A DNA stretch of 64,000 nt, taken from the NCBI GenBank assembly GCA_019739225.1, contig JAHHDT010000005.1, forward strand, positions 1,116,001 to 1,180,000. Reading direction: 5' to 3'. The notes under the pieces were generated by a model. It had not been told where the DNA came from, searched no databases, and was given only the letters and a program-made list of their open reading frames with translations. Positions 9,330 through 16,991 of the stretch are shown here, one piece after another. Origin of the DNA: Aquamicrobium sp. (GTDB lineage Bacteria; Pseudomonadota; Alphaproteobacteria; Rhizobiales; Rhizobiaceae). Within the stretch, counting starts at the first letter, position 1, and every line of letters starts with the position of its first letter. Made by a program: the position numbers and the translations under genes.

Positions 9330-9863
9330 ATGGCGTCGCTGATGGCGCATTTTTCGGCCATGGCCCGTAACAATCGCTGGTCGAACCATGTGCTGTTGCG
9401 CGCGGTCTGCGCGCTTCAGCCGGGCGAGTTCGAGGCCGAGCGCACCAGCTTCTTCCCGTCCATCGCCGAGACGCTGAACCACAATTTGGCGATTGACCGC
9501 TATTACCTCGACGCGCTCGAGGAGGGCGGCGTTGGTCCAGCCGCATTCCATGTCTTCGAGCCCTGTGGCGACTCGCAGGCACTGGCCGACGCCCAGCGTG
9601 CGCAGGACGAGGCGTTGATGGCATTCTGCGATCGGCTGGGGGAAAGCGATCTGGACCGAATCGTCATCACGGATCGCGGCCGCAATGGCCAGATCCCCGA
9701 ACGCATCGACAATCTGCTAGCGCATCTCTTCCAGCATCAGATTCATCATCGCGGCCAGGTTCACGCCATGCTCGCCGGCACGTCGGTAAGGCCGCCGCAA
9801 CTTGACGAGTTCTTCCTCGACTACGACCGCGATCCTGAGATCGCCCGCATGGGGCTGGTTTGA
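9330..9863 (+). CDS. DinB family protein
   Basis: This 177-residue four-helix-bundle protein belongs to the DinB superfamily, which includes metal-dependent thiol-utilising enzymes such as mycothiol-dependent maleylpyruvate isomerase. The three expected metal-binding histidines are present: one in TLNHNLAID and two in QHQIHHRGQVH. The ATG at 9330 follows GGGAGGAG, and the stop overlaps the next start by one base, which implies translational coupling. Its place between fahA and an FAD hydroxylase in the homogentisate operon suggests a role on a pathway intermediate. Maleylacetoacetate isomerisation is an attractive but unproven idea. Confidence 0.85.
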   Translation: MASLMAHFSAMARNNRWSNHVLLRAVCALQPGEFEAERTSFFPSIAETLNHNLAIDRYYLDALEEGGVGPAAFHVFEPCGDSQALADAQRAQDEALMAFCDRLGESDLDRIVITDRGRNGQIPERIDNLLAHLFQHQIHHRGQVHAMLAGTSVRPPQLDEFFLDYDRDPEIARMGLV

Positions 9864-11482
9864 TGCCGCGCTACGATTACAAGGCGTTTCCATACCGCAC
9901 CCCGGCTGAACTCTCCGGCGGCGAACCGCGGCGCGCGCCGGTCGTCATCGTCGGCGCAGGTCCGGTCGGGTTGGCGGCTGCGATCGACTGCGCGTTGCAT
10001 GGCGTGCCCTGCGTCGTTCTCGACGACAACGACGTCGTCTCGCTGGGCAGCCGCGCCATCTGCTGGTCGAAGCGCACGCTGGAGATATTCGACCGGCTCG
10101 GCATCGGCGAGCGCATGGTGGAAAAGGGCGTGACCTGGAAGGTCGGCCGCCTGTTCCACCGCGACCGCGAGGTCTGGAGCTTCGACCTGCTGCCGGAAGC
10201 AGGCCACAAGATGCCCGCCTTCATCAATCTCCAGCAATATTACGTCGAGCAATATCTGGTCGAGCGCGCCGCCGAGTTTCCCGATCTGATCGAGCTGCGG
10301 TGGAAGAACCGGGTGACGGGTGTCGACCCCCGCGCCGATGGCGTGCAAGTCTCCATCGACACGCCGGACGGCGAATATACGCTCGAAGCGGACTGGCTGA
10401 TTGCCTGCGACGGCGCGCGCTCGCCTCTGCGTGGTATGCTGGGCCTCGACTTTGCCGGCCGCGTCTTCGAGGAACGCTTCCTGATCGCCGATGTCGAGAT
10501 GAAGGCGGAGTTCCCGTCCGAGCGCTGGTTCTGGTTCGAGCCGCCCTTCCACAACGGGCAATCGGCTCTTCTGCACAAACAGCCCGACGGCATATACCGC
10601 ATCGATCTTCAGCTTGGCTGGGACGCCGACCCGGACGAGGAGAAGAAGCCGGAAAACGTCATCCCGCGCATCGAGAAGGTGATCGGCCATCGCGATTTCG
10701 AGCTCGACTGGGTGTCGGTCTACACATTCCAGTGTCGCCGGCTTGAGCGGTTCATTCATGGCCGCGTCGTCTTTGCGGGAGACTCGGCCCACATCGTCTC
10801 GCCGTTTGGCGCGCGGGGTGGCAATGGCGGCATCCAGGATGTCGACAACCTGATCTGGAAGCTGGCGATGGTGGTGCGCGGCGAAGCGCCCGAAAGCCTC
10901 GTCGCCACCTACGACGAGGAGCGCATCCACGGCGCAGACGAGAATATCCTGAATTCCTCGCGCTCCACAGCCTTCATGACGCCGAAAACGGAGATGGAGC
11001 GCATCTTTCGCGACAGCGTCCTCGATCTTGCCCATAAGCATGAATTTGCGCGCAAGCTTGTCAATTCCGGCCGGTTGTCGAAGCCGTGCGGGCTCGGTGA
11101 TCTCTCGTTGCAGACGACGCCCGTTGGCAATGGGATCGGCGTTGCACCCGGTACCGCTATGCCTGACGCGCCGGTCGCAAACGGCGATGCCGGTTGGTTG
11201 CTCGGTCATGTCGGCGGTCGCTTCACTTTCCTTGCGGTGGAAGCGGCGATCCCGGACGATCTGCCGGCCGGTCTCGACCGCGTTCTGATTACCGCCGACC
11301 GCTCGCGCCGCGCCAACGGTGCAACCACACTGTTCGACGAGGAAGGCCATGCCATTGCCCGCTACGGCGCGGGCCGGTCCTATCTGGTCCGTCCGGATCA
11401 GCACATCGCAGCACGATTTGACGCAGCCAGTGGTGAGGCTGTCTCCGCAGCCCTGCGGCGCGCGACGGGGAGGGGAGCATGA
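9863..11482 (+). CDS. FAD-dependent aromatic hydroxylase (MhpA/PobA-type), possible 3-hydroxyphenylacetate 6-hydroxylase
   Basis: This class A flavoprotein monooxygenase of 539 residues shows the three family motifs: VIVGAGPVGLAAA for FAD near residue 30, the DG motif CDGARSPL near residue 185, and VFAGDSAHIVSPFGARGGNGG near residue 305. The C-terminal thioredoxin-like region is also present. It starts at ATG 9863, overlapping the DinB stop, and its own stop overlaps the following DUF2783 gene by 4 bases. A large flavoprotein coupled to a roughly 65-residue partner beside hmgA recalls MhaAB of Pseudomonas putida, which makes homogentisate from 3-hydroxyphenylacetate. The substrate is an inference. 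Confidence 0.85.
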   Translation: MPRYDYKAFPYRTPAELSGGEPRRAPVVIVGAGPVGLAAAIDCALHGVPCVVLDDNDVVSLGSRAICWSKRTLEIFDRLGIGERMVEKGVTWKVGRLFHRDREVWSFDLLPEAGHKMPAFINLQQYYVEQYLVERAAEFPDLIELRWKNRVTGVDPRADGVQVSIDTPDGEYTLEADWLIACDGARSPLRGMLGLDFAGRVFEERFLIADVEMKAEFPSERWFWFEPPFHNGQSALLHKQPDGIYRIDLQLGWDADPDEEKKPENVIPRIEKVIGHRDFELDWVSVYTFQCRRLERFIHGRVVFAGDSAHIVSPFGARGGNGGIQDVDNLIWKLAMVVRGEAPESLVATYDEERIHGADENILNSSRSTAFMTPKTEMERIFRDSVLDLAHKHEFARKLVNSGRLSKPCGLGDLSLQTTPVGNGIGVAPGTAMPDAPVANGDAGWLLGHVGGRFTFLAVEAAIPDDLPAGLDRVLITADRSRRANGATTLFDEEGHAIARYGAGRSYLVRPDQHIAARFDAASGEAVSAALRRATGRGA

Positions 11483-11676
11483 GCGGCGACGAAGACATCG
11501 GTGCCGATCGGCTTGGCCCCACCGGCGACGATTTCTACGCGGCGTTGATTGCGGCGCATGAGGGCTTGAGCCTTGAAGAAAGCGCCCGGCTCAACGCCCG
11601 GCTCGTCCTGCTGCTGGCCAACGAGGTCGGCGACCTCGACCGACTGGAAGAGCTGCTGGCGGCGGCTAGGAAGTAG
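11479..11676 (+). CDS. DUF2783 small protein, probable partner of the FAD hydroxylase
   Basis: This 65-residue acidic helical protein (DDFYAALIAAHEGLS, ESARLNARLVLLLANEVGD, LDRLEELLAAARK) fits DUF2783. Its ATG overlaps the stop of the preceding flavoprotein gene (ATGA), so the two are translationally coupled. The size and placement resemble MhaB, the small coupling protein of the two-component 3-hydroxyphenylacetate hydroxylase. It is the last gene of the homogentisate operon and is followed directly by a repeat array. The family is recognised with fair confidence; the coupling role is inferred. Confidence 0.8.
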   Translation: MSGDEDIGADRLGPTGDDFYAALIAAHEGLSLEESARLNARLVLLLANEVGDLDRLEELLAAARK

Positions 11677-11694
11677 CTGTCAGGCCCCGTTATA

Positions 11695-12094
11695 GGTGCG
11701 TCCTTCGAGGCTCGCTGCGCTCGCACCTCAGGATGAGGACCGTAGTGCATCGAGCCCGCAGACCGTGGGTTCGATAAACTCGCCTCCCTTATTCTCCGAG
11801 GCTCGCACCTCAGGATAAGGACCGTAGTGCATCGACCCCGCAGACGGCGGGTTCGGTAAACTCGCCTCCCTTATTCGCCGAGGCTGGCGGAACTCCCACC
11901 TCAGGATTAGGACCGGAGTGTTTCGAGTCCCCGGAGAGTGGCTTAGATCAAACCACCTCCCTTATTCTCCGAAGCTGGCGGAACTCGCACCTCAGGATTA
12001 GGACCGGAGCGTTTCGAGCCCCCGGAGAGTGGCGTCGATCAAACCACCTCCCTCATCCTGAGGTGCGAGCGCAGCGAGCCTCGAAGGACGCACC
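11695..12094. repeat. Palindromic intergenic element enclosing a four-unit tandem array
   Basis: The 435-base gap between DUF2783 and hppD has no gene. Its outer arms are long inverted copies of one element: 11695-11738 begins GGTGCGTCCTTCGAGGCTCG, and 12051-12094 is its reverse complement, ending ACGCACC. Between the arms, CACCTCAGGAT recurs at 11724, 11806, 11897 and 11988, giving unit lengths of 82, 91 and 91 bases. Each unit carries a diverged middle and ends near CCTCCCTTATTC. The outer arms resemble palindromes dispersed in Rhizobiales genomes. It probably ends transcription of both convergent operons. Confidence 0.85.
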
Positions 12095-12111
12095 CATAAC
12101 TGGCCGTCGAC

Positions 12112-13224
12112 CTACTCCGCGGCTTCCGTTTTGATGACGCCGCGCCGAATCTGGTCTTCCTCGATGGATTCGAACAGCGCGCGGAAGTTGCCTTCGCCGA
12201 AGCCTTCGTCGCCCTTGCGCTGGATGAACTCGAAGAAGATTGGCCCGATCACGGTCTTGGAGAAGATCTGCAGCAGGATCTTGGTCATGCCGCCGTTCAC
12301 CACGCCCTCGCCGTCGATCAGGATGCCGTGCTTCTTCATCCGCTCCAGAGGTTCGTCATGCCCGTTCACGCGGTCGTACGACATCTCGTAATAGGTCTCC
12401 GGCGGCCCGGGCATGAACTTCAGCCCGTTGCCGGCCAGCCTGTCGGTGGCGTCGTAGATGCCATCGGTGCCCACGGCGATGTGCTGGATGCCTTCGCCCT
12501 TGTACTTGCGCAGGTATTCCGCGATCTGGCTGGTGTCGTCCTTGGACTCGTTCAGCGGAATGCGGATCTTGCCGCAGGGGCTCGTGATCGCGCGGGAAAC
12601 CAGTCCGGTGATGCGACCGTCGATGTCGAAGAAATGGATCTGCGTGAAGCCGAACAGCTCGCGGTAGAAGTCCCACCATTTGTCCATGTTGCCGCGATAG
12701 ACGTTGTGCGTCAGGTGGTCGAGGTAATAGAAGCCCACGCCTTCGGGCTGCGGGTTGCGATCGCCCAGCCATTCGAACTCGGTGTCATAGGCCGAACCCT
12801 TGTCGCCATATCGCTCGATGAAATAGAGCAGCGACCCTCCGATGCCGACGATCGCCGGCACGTCCAGCGTCTTGTCGTCGCCTTCGTAAGGCGTGGCGCC
12901 CTTGGAAACGGCATGATCGAAAGCATGTTTGGCATCGACGACGCGCCACGCCATGGACGGCGCGCAGGGGCCATGTTCCCCCACGAAGCGCATGGCGTGC
13001 GAGCCAGGCTCGGCATTCACCACATAGTTGATGTCGCCCTGGCGCCAGACGGTGATGTTCTTGCTGCTATGCTTGGCGACCGGCGTGTAGCCCATGCGTG
13101 AAAACAGCTCTTCCAGCTTCGCCGGGTCCTCATGCGCGAACTCGACAAACTCGAATCCGTCGGTGCCGGCGGGATTTTCGGCGTTGATTTTCGCGGGCGG
13201 TGCGTCGTGCGGGAACGGACCCAT
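12112..13224 (-). CDS. hppD: 4-hydroxyphenylpyruvate dioxygenase
   Basis: This Fe(II) enzyme converts 4-hydroxyphenylpyruvate to homogentisate, the substrate of HmgA. Two VOC domains are visible. The catalytic domain has the three iron ligands His in YLDHLTHNVYRG, His in GIQHIAVGTDG and Glu in FFEFIQRKGDEGFGEGN. The length of 370 residues is typical. The ATG at 13224 follows GGAGGAACACA. It is convergent with the hmgA operon, with a repeat array between, and divergent from an Lrp-type regulator that probably controls it. Confidence 0.97.
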   Translation of the reverse strand: MGPFPHDAPPAKINAENPAGTDGFEFVEFAHEDPAKLEELFSRMGYTPVAKHSSKNITVWRQGDINYVVNAEPGSHAMRFVGEHGPCAPSMAWRVVDAKHAFDHAVSKGATPYEGDDKTLDVPAIVGIGGSLLYFIERYGDKGSAYDTEFEWLGDRNPQPEGVGFYYLDHLTHNVYRGNMDKWWDFYRELFGFTQIHFFDIDGRITGLVSRAITSPCGKIRIPLNESKDDTSQIAEYLRKYKGEGIQHIAVGTDGIYDATDRLAGNGLKFMPGPPETYYEMSYDRVNGHDEPLERMKKHGILIDGEGVVNGGMTKILLQIFSKTVIGPIFFEFIQRKGDEGFGEGNFRALFESIEEDQIRRGVIKTEAAE

Positions 13225-13353
13225 TGTGTTCCTCCTTCAAGAGCCGGATTTGAGCTTGGGAAATCCTACCACCAACCTTCCGCAAGGGGCTTGCATTCGG
13301 CACTGGTAAGTTCACTATGCGTGCGAGAAAGATGCGTTGTGAGGAGGAATGTC

Positions 13354-13821
13354 GTGGTTCTGGAGCGTCTTGACAAGTTTGACCGCAAGATACTGGCGCA
13401 TTTGCAGGAAGATGCGCGGCTGACGAACAACGACCTTTCCGAGCGGGTCAACCTGTCGCCCTCGCAATGTTCGCGCAGGCGGCAACGCCTTGAGGATGAA
13501 GGGCTGATCCGCGGCTATCGGGCTGTCCTTGATCGCGACCGGCTCGGCTTTCCGCTCGTCAATGTCATCTCCGTGACCCTCGCAACCCACAACCGCGACA
13601 ACGCACGCCGCTTTGCCGATCTTTTGACCCGGCTGCCCGAGGTGCAGGAAGCGCACGCGCTGACCGGCGAGATGGACTATATCCTGAAGGTCGTGACGCC
13701 GGACCTGAAATCATTGGCCGATTTCGTCAATGATGTGCTCCTGCCGCACGATTCCGTGCAGCACGTGAAGACGGCAATCGTCCTGGAAACGCTCAAGGAG
13801 ACCAATGCGCTCCCGATCTGA
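13354..13821 (+). CDS. Lrp/AsnC family transcriptional regulator
   Basis: The 155-residue protein has an N-terminal helix-turn-helix (FDRKILAHLQEDARLTNNDL, then SPSQCSRRRQRLEDEGLI) and a C-terminal RAM ligand-binding domain (DNARRFADLLTRLPEVQEAH, GEMDYILKVVTPDLKSLADF). The start is GTG 13354, with GAGGAGGAA 5 bases upstream; ATG 13349 is out of frame. It is divergent from hppD with about 130 bases between starts, the usual layout for an Lrp-family activator of an aromatic amino acid gene. The effector is inferred to be an aromatic amino acid or 4-hydroxyphenylpyruvate. Confidence 0.9.
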   Translation: MVLERLDKFDRKILAHLQEDARLTNNDLSERVNLSPSQCSRRRQRLEDEGLIRGYRAVLDRDRLGFPLVNVISVTLATHNRDNARRFADLLTRLPEVQEAHALTGEMDYILKVVTPDLKSLADFVNDVLLPHDSVQHVKTAIVLETLKETNALPI

Positions 13822-13848
13822 ATGTTACAAAAAAATGCCGGACGCATA

Positions 13849-13866
13849 CTTTATTGTTACATAAAG
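13849..13866. promoter_or_regulatory. Inverted repeat upstream of dctP
   Basis: CTTTAT-TGTTAC-ATAAAG is a perfect 6-bp-arm inverted repeat, 83 bases before the dctP start. A second TGTTAC occurs at 13823. The AT-rich context and the similar TGTTAT repeat before dctQ (16359) suggest a shared operator for this transporter cluster. The binding protein is unknown. Confidence 0.4.
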
Positions 13867-13948
13867 TTCTGTAGGATCGCGAGCCCGAACCGGGTAGAAG
13901 AGGCATTGAGGAGCCACCCGGAAGTCGGATCGTTCAGGGAGGAACAGA

Positions 13949-15001
13949 ATGAAGCCTGCATTCTTCAAATCGCTCGTCGTCGCCGCATCGATTGCATCGG
14001 CGGGATGGCTGGCAACCACAACAACCACGCTTGCGCAGGAAGTCACCCTGCGCCTCCACCAGTTCCTGCCTCCGCAGGCAAACGTGCCGAAGCTGGTGCT
14101 GGACCCGTGGGCCGACAAGGTCGAGGCGGAGTCCGGCGGCCGCATCAAGATCGAGCGCTACCCGGCCATGCAGCTCGGCGGCACGCCGCCCCAGCTCATC
14201 GACCAGGCACAGGACGGCACCGTCGACATCGTGTGGACGCTTCCGGGCTCCACGCCGGGCCGCTTCCCCTCGACAGAAGTCTTTGAGCTGCCCTTCATGA
14301 TGACCAATGCCGAGGCGACGTCGCGGGCCTATTGGGACCTGTTCGAGTCGCGCATGAAGGACACCGAGTTCAAGGATGTCCACGTCATCGGCGTCTGGGT
14401 TCATGGTCCCGGCATGCTGCATTCCAAGACGCCGATCGAGAAGCTGGAAGACCTCACGGGAATGAAGGTGCGCGCGCCGACACGCATCATCAACACGCTT
14501 CTGGGCACGCTCGGCGCGACCCCGGTCGGCATGCCGGTGCCGCAGATCACCGAGGCGCTGTCGAAGGGTGTTATCGATGCATGCGTCATCCCGTGGGAGG
14601 TAACGCCGGCACTGAAGGTTCCGGAACTGGTGGAGAACCACACCGAGTTCGGTGGCGACCATGCGCTCTACACGACGACCTTCGTGCTCGCGATGAACAA
14701 GGCGAAGTATGACAGCCTACCTGACGACCTGAAAAAGGTCATCGACGATAATTCAGGCCAGGAGTTCGCGGCGTTCGCCGGCGGCACGCAGGCCGGCGCC
14801 GATGGTCCGAGCCGCCAGATTGCCGTCGATCGCGGCAACAACATCATCACGCTCGACGAGGCCGAGGTTGCCCGGTGGCAGGAAGCCGCCCAGCCGGTGA
14901 TCGACAACTGGGTCGCCGAGATGGATGGCAAGGGACTGGACGGCAAGGGCCTTCTGGAAGAAGCCCGCGCGCTGATTGAGAAATACACGGCCGCGCAGTA
15001 A
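13949..15001 (+). CDS. dctP: TRAP transporter substrate-binding protein (DctP family)
   Basis: This 350-residue periplasmic solute receptor feeds a DctQM permease. A Sec signal peptide spans residues 1 to about 31 (hydrophobic SLVVAASIASAGWL, cut after LAQ). The mature protein has the DctP fold, with LRLHQFLPPQANVPKLVLDP, GRIKIERYPAMQLGG and LTGMKVRAPTRI. The usual substrate-carboxylate arginine is probably that in KVRAPTR. The ribosome-binding site is AGGGAGGAAC. The permease genes lie downstream but are separated from it by a monooxygenase gene, so the ligand may be that enzyme's substrate. Confidence 0.92.
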   Translation: MKPAFFKSLVVAASIASAGWLATTTTTLAQEVTLRLHQFLPPQANVPKLVLDPWADKVEAESGGRIKIERYPAMQLGGTPPQLIDQAQDGTVDIVWTLPGSTPGRFPSTEVFELPFMMTNAEATSRAYWDLFESRMKDTEFKDVHVIGVWVHGPGMLHSKTPIEKLEDLTGMKVRAPTRIINTLLGTLGATPVGMPVPQITEALSKGVIDACVIPWEVTPALKVPELVENHTEFGGDHALYTTTFVLAMNKAKYDSLPDDLKKVIDDNSGQEFAAFAGGTQAGADGPSRQIAVDRGNNIITLDEAEVARWQEAAQPVIDNWVAEMDGKGLDGKGLLEEARALIEKYTAAQ

Positions 15002-15017
15002 CATCGTCCGACAGAAT

Positions 15018-15050
15018 GAAGCGGGGCGGATGACGAGTCCGCCCCGCTTC
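15018..15050 (+). terminator. Strong hairpin after dctP
   Basis: A perfect 13-bp GC-rich stem (GAAGCGGGGCGGA at 15018-15030 and TCCGCCCCGCTTC at 15038-15050) with a 7-base loop sits 17 bases after the dctP stop and 17 bases before the next start. It has no T-run. It probably acts as an attenuator or mRNA 3' stabiliser, giving more binding protein than permease. Confidence 0.6.
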
Positions 15051-15066
15051 GCATCCGGGGAAGCCA

Positions 15067-16341
15067 ATGAGCGTCATCATCGTCGGCGGCGGCATCGCGG
15101 GACTGTCGCTTGCGCTGTCTCTGCATCAGGCCGGCATCGTAGCCCGCGTGTTCGAGCAGGTGTCGGCGATCCGGCCGCTCGGCGTCGGCATCAACGTGCA
15201 GCCGCATGCGGTACGCGAGCTTTTCGAAATGGGGCTGGAGGCTGAACTCGAGGCCATCGGCGTCCGGACGCAGGAAGTCGCCTATTTCTCCAAGCGCGGA
15301 CGCCTGATCTGGTCGGAGCCGCGCGGGCGCTTCGCCGGCTACGATTGGCCGCAATTCTCGGTCCATCGCGGCATGCTGCAGACGATGTTGTTCGACGCGG
15401 TGCGCAAGCGGCTCGGCGAGGCGGCAGTCGTCACCGGCATGGCGGCCGAAGGCTTCCAAGAGTCGGGCGGCAAGGTCGAGTTCATGCTCCGCCAATCCGA
15501 TGGCCGATTGCATCGCGAGGAAGCCGACATTCTGATCGCAGCCGATGGCATCCATTCGGCCGTGCGCAGGCAGCTTTTTCCCAATGAGGGACCACCGCGG
15601 TGGGGTGGGGCGGTGCTGTGGCGAGGAACGACCCGCGCCCGGCCGTTCCTGACCGGCGCTACGATGGCGATGGCTGGGCACGAATGGCAGAAGTTCGTCA
15701 CCTATCCGATCTCCCGGCCGGATCCGGAAACCGGCGAGGCGCTCATCAATTGGATTGGCGAGCTGAAATATGACCCGGGTGCCGGCTGGAACCGCGAGGA
15801 CTGGAACCGTCAGGGCGACTTTGCCGATTTCCTGCCCGCTTTCGAAGACTGGCGGTTTGATTGGCTGGATTGCCCCTCGCTGATGCGCGCCGGCGGCGTG
15901 TGCTTCGAGTATCCCATGGTCGACCGAGACCCGCTGGAGCGCTGGACGCGTGGGCGCGTCACGCTCATCGGCGACGCTGCCCACCCTATGTATCCGATCG
16001 GCTCGAACGGTGCCTCGCAGGCTATCATCGATGCGCGCGTGCTCACGAGGGCGTTCATCGACCATGGCGTGGGTCAGGACGCGCTCGAGGCATATGAAGC
16101 AGAGCGCCGCCCGGCGACAACGCGCATCGTCGTTGCCAATCGCGGCAATGGACCGGATCAGGTAATGCAGGTCGTCGAGGAGCGTTGCGGGGGCGAGTTC
16201 GACGATGTGACGGAGGTGCTCTCCCGCACCGAGCTGGAGCAGACCGCGGCCGCCTACAAGAAGATCGCCGGTTTCGACGTGGAGACCCTGAACGCACGGC
16301 CTCCGCTCGTCCCACCGGGCATTCCATCGGTTTCGGCTTGA
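15067..16341 (+). CDS. FAD-dependent monooxygenase (salicylate hydroxylase/PhzS-like)
   Basis: This 424-residue class A flavoprotein has the FAD motif IIVGGGIAGLSLALSL at residues 3-18, the DG motif IAADGIHSAVRR near 160 and the GD motif VTLIGDAAHPMYPIGSNGA near 300. It lacks the C-terminal extension of phenol hydroxylases. The pattern (GVGINVQPHAVRELFEMGL; RGTTRARPFLTG) resembles the flavin-dependent oxidoreductases around PhzS and salicylate hydroxylase. It lies between dctP and dctQM on the same strand, so its substrate may be brought in by this transporter. The actual compound is not deducible. Confidence 0.85.
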   Translation: MSVIIVGGGIAGLSLALSLHQAGIVARVFEQVSAIRPLGVGINVQPHAVRELFEMGLEAELEAIGVRTQEVAYFSKRGRLIWSEPRGRFAGYDWPQFSVHRGMLQTMLFDAVRKRLGEAAVVTGMAAEGFQESGGKVEFMLRQSDGRLHREEADILIAADGIHSAVRRQLFPNEGPPRWGGAVLWRGTTRARPFLTGATMAMAGHEWQKFVTYPISRPDPETGEALINWIGELKYDPGAGWNREDWNRQGDFADFLPAFEDWRFDWLDCPSLMRAGGVCFEYPMVDRDPLERWTRGRVTLIGDAAHPMYPIGSNGASQAIIDARVLTRAFIDHGVGQDALEAYEAERRPATTRIVVANRGNGPDQVMQVVEERCGGEFDDVTEVLSRTELEQTAAAYKKIAGFDVETLNARPPLVPPGIPSVSA

Positions 16342-16358
16342 ATGCCAACAGGGCAATC

Positions 16359-16375
16359 TGTTATGAACTATAACA
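16359..16375. promoter_or_regulatory. Inverted repeat upstream of dctQ
   Basis: TGTTAT (16359-16364) and ATAACA (16370-16375) flank GAACT, about 80 bases before the dctQ start, in a short AT-rich stretch. It may be an operator related to the repeat before dctP. No bound regulator is identified. Confidence 0.4.
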
Positions 16376-16457
16376 ATAATGAATTTCCTGATGCTTGTCG
16401 CTGCTTCTTGCAGCGAGTAGCGTTCCGATCCGGACGTCCGGGGGGTGGAGGAGCTAG

Positions 16458-16991
16458 ATGAGGCGATCTGCAACGATCGAATGGTTGGCGCGCGCGCTTG
16501 CCATTCTCGGCGGGCTCGTACTGGTGGCCATCACCCTGCTGACAGTGGTCAGCATCACCGGCCGCGCGTTCGTGCGCCAGGGTCTGGGGCCGATCCCCGG
16601 CGACTTCGAGCTGGTGGAGGCGATGACCGCCTTTGCCGTCTTCTCGTTCCTGCCCTGGTGCCAGCTACGGCGTGCCCATGCGACGGTCGATGTCTTCACG
16701 AGCTTCTTTCCCGACAGGGTCAACAGGGTCATCGATCTGTTGACAGAAACGCTGATGACGCTGGTGATGATCCTCCTCGCCTGGCGGCTCTGGTACGGCA
16801 TGATGGACAAGATCCGCTATCAGGAGACGACCTTTATCCTCCAGTTCCCGGTGTGGTGGGGTTTTGCCGCGGCCATGTGCGCCATCGTCGTGGGGGTGGT
16901 CGTGTCGGTCTATATGACCGTCGTTCGGGCACATGAAGTGTTCGCCGGCGAGAACCAGTTCGCGCCGACGAAGGGGGGAGACGCGTCTTGA
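16458..16991 (+). CDS. dctQ: TRAP transporter small permease (DctQ family)
   Basis: This 177-residue inner-membrane protein has four hydrophobic segments (LGGLVLVAITLLTVVSITG; AFAVFSFLPW; LMTLVMILLAW; WWGFAAAMCAIVVGVVVSV). It carries the DctQ signature around CQLRRAHATVDVFTSFFP. It pairs with DctM to form the Na+-driven TRAP permease. The ribosome-binding site is GGAGGAG before ATG 16458. The stop overlaps the dctM start by 4 bases, so the two subunits are coupled. Confidence 0.9.
   Translation: MRRSATIEWLARALAILGGLVLVAITLLTVVSITGRAFVRQGLGPIPGDFELVEAMTAFAVFSFLPWCQLRRAHATVDVFTSFFPDRVNRVIDLLTETLMTLVMILLAWRLWYGMMDKIRYQETTFILQFPVWWGFAAAMCAIVVGVVVSVYMTVVRAHEVFAGENQFAPTKGGDAS

Noticed and set aside
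11695-12094. Possible CRISPR array
   Set aside because: Repeats are spaced at 82-91 bases with related, not unique, sequence between them, and the arms are long palindromes. No cas genes are nearby.
14668-16473. 601-codon open frame on the minus strand
   Set aside because: It is antisense to the FAD monooxygenase gene and the end of dctP; shadow of codon bias.
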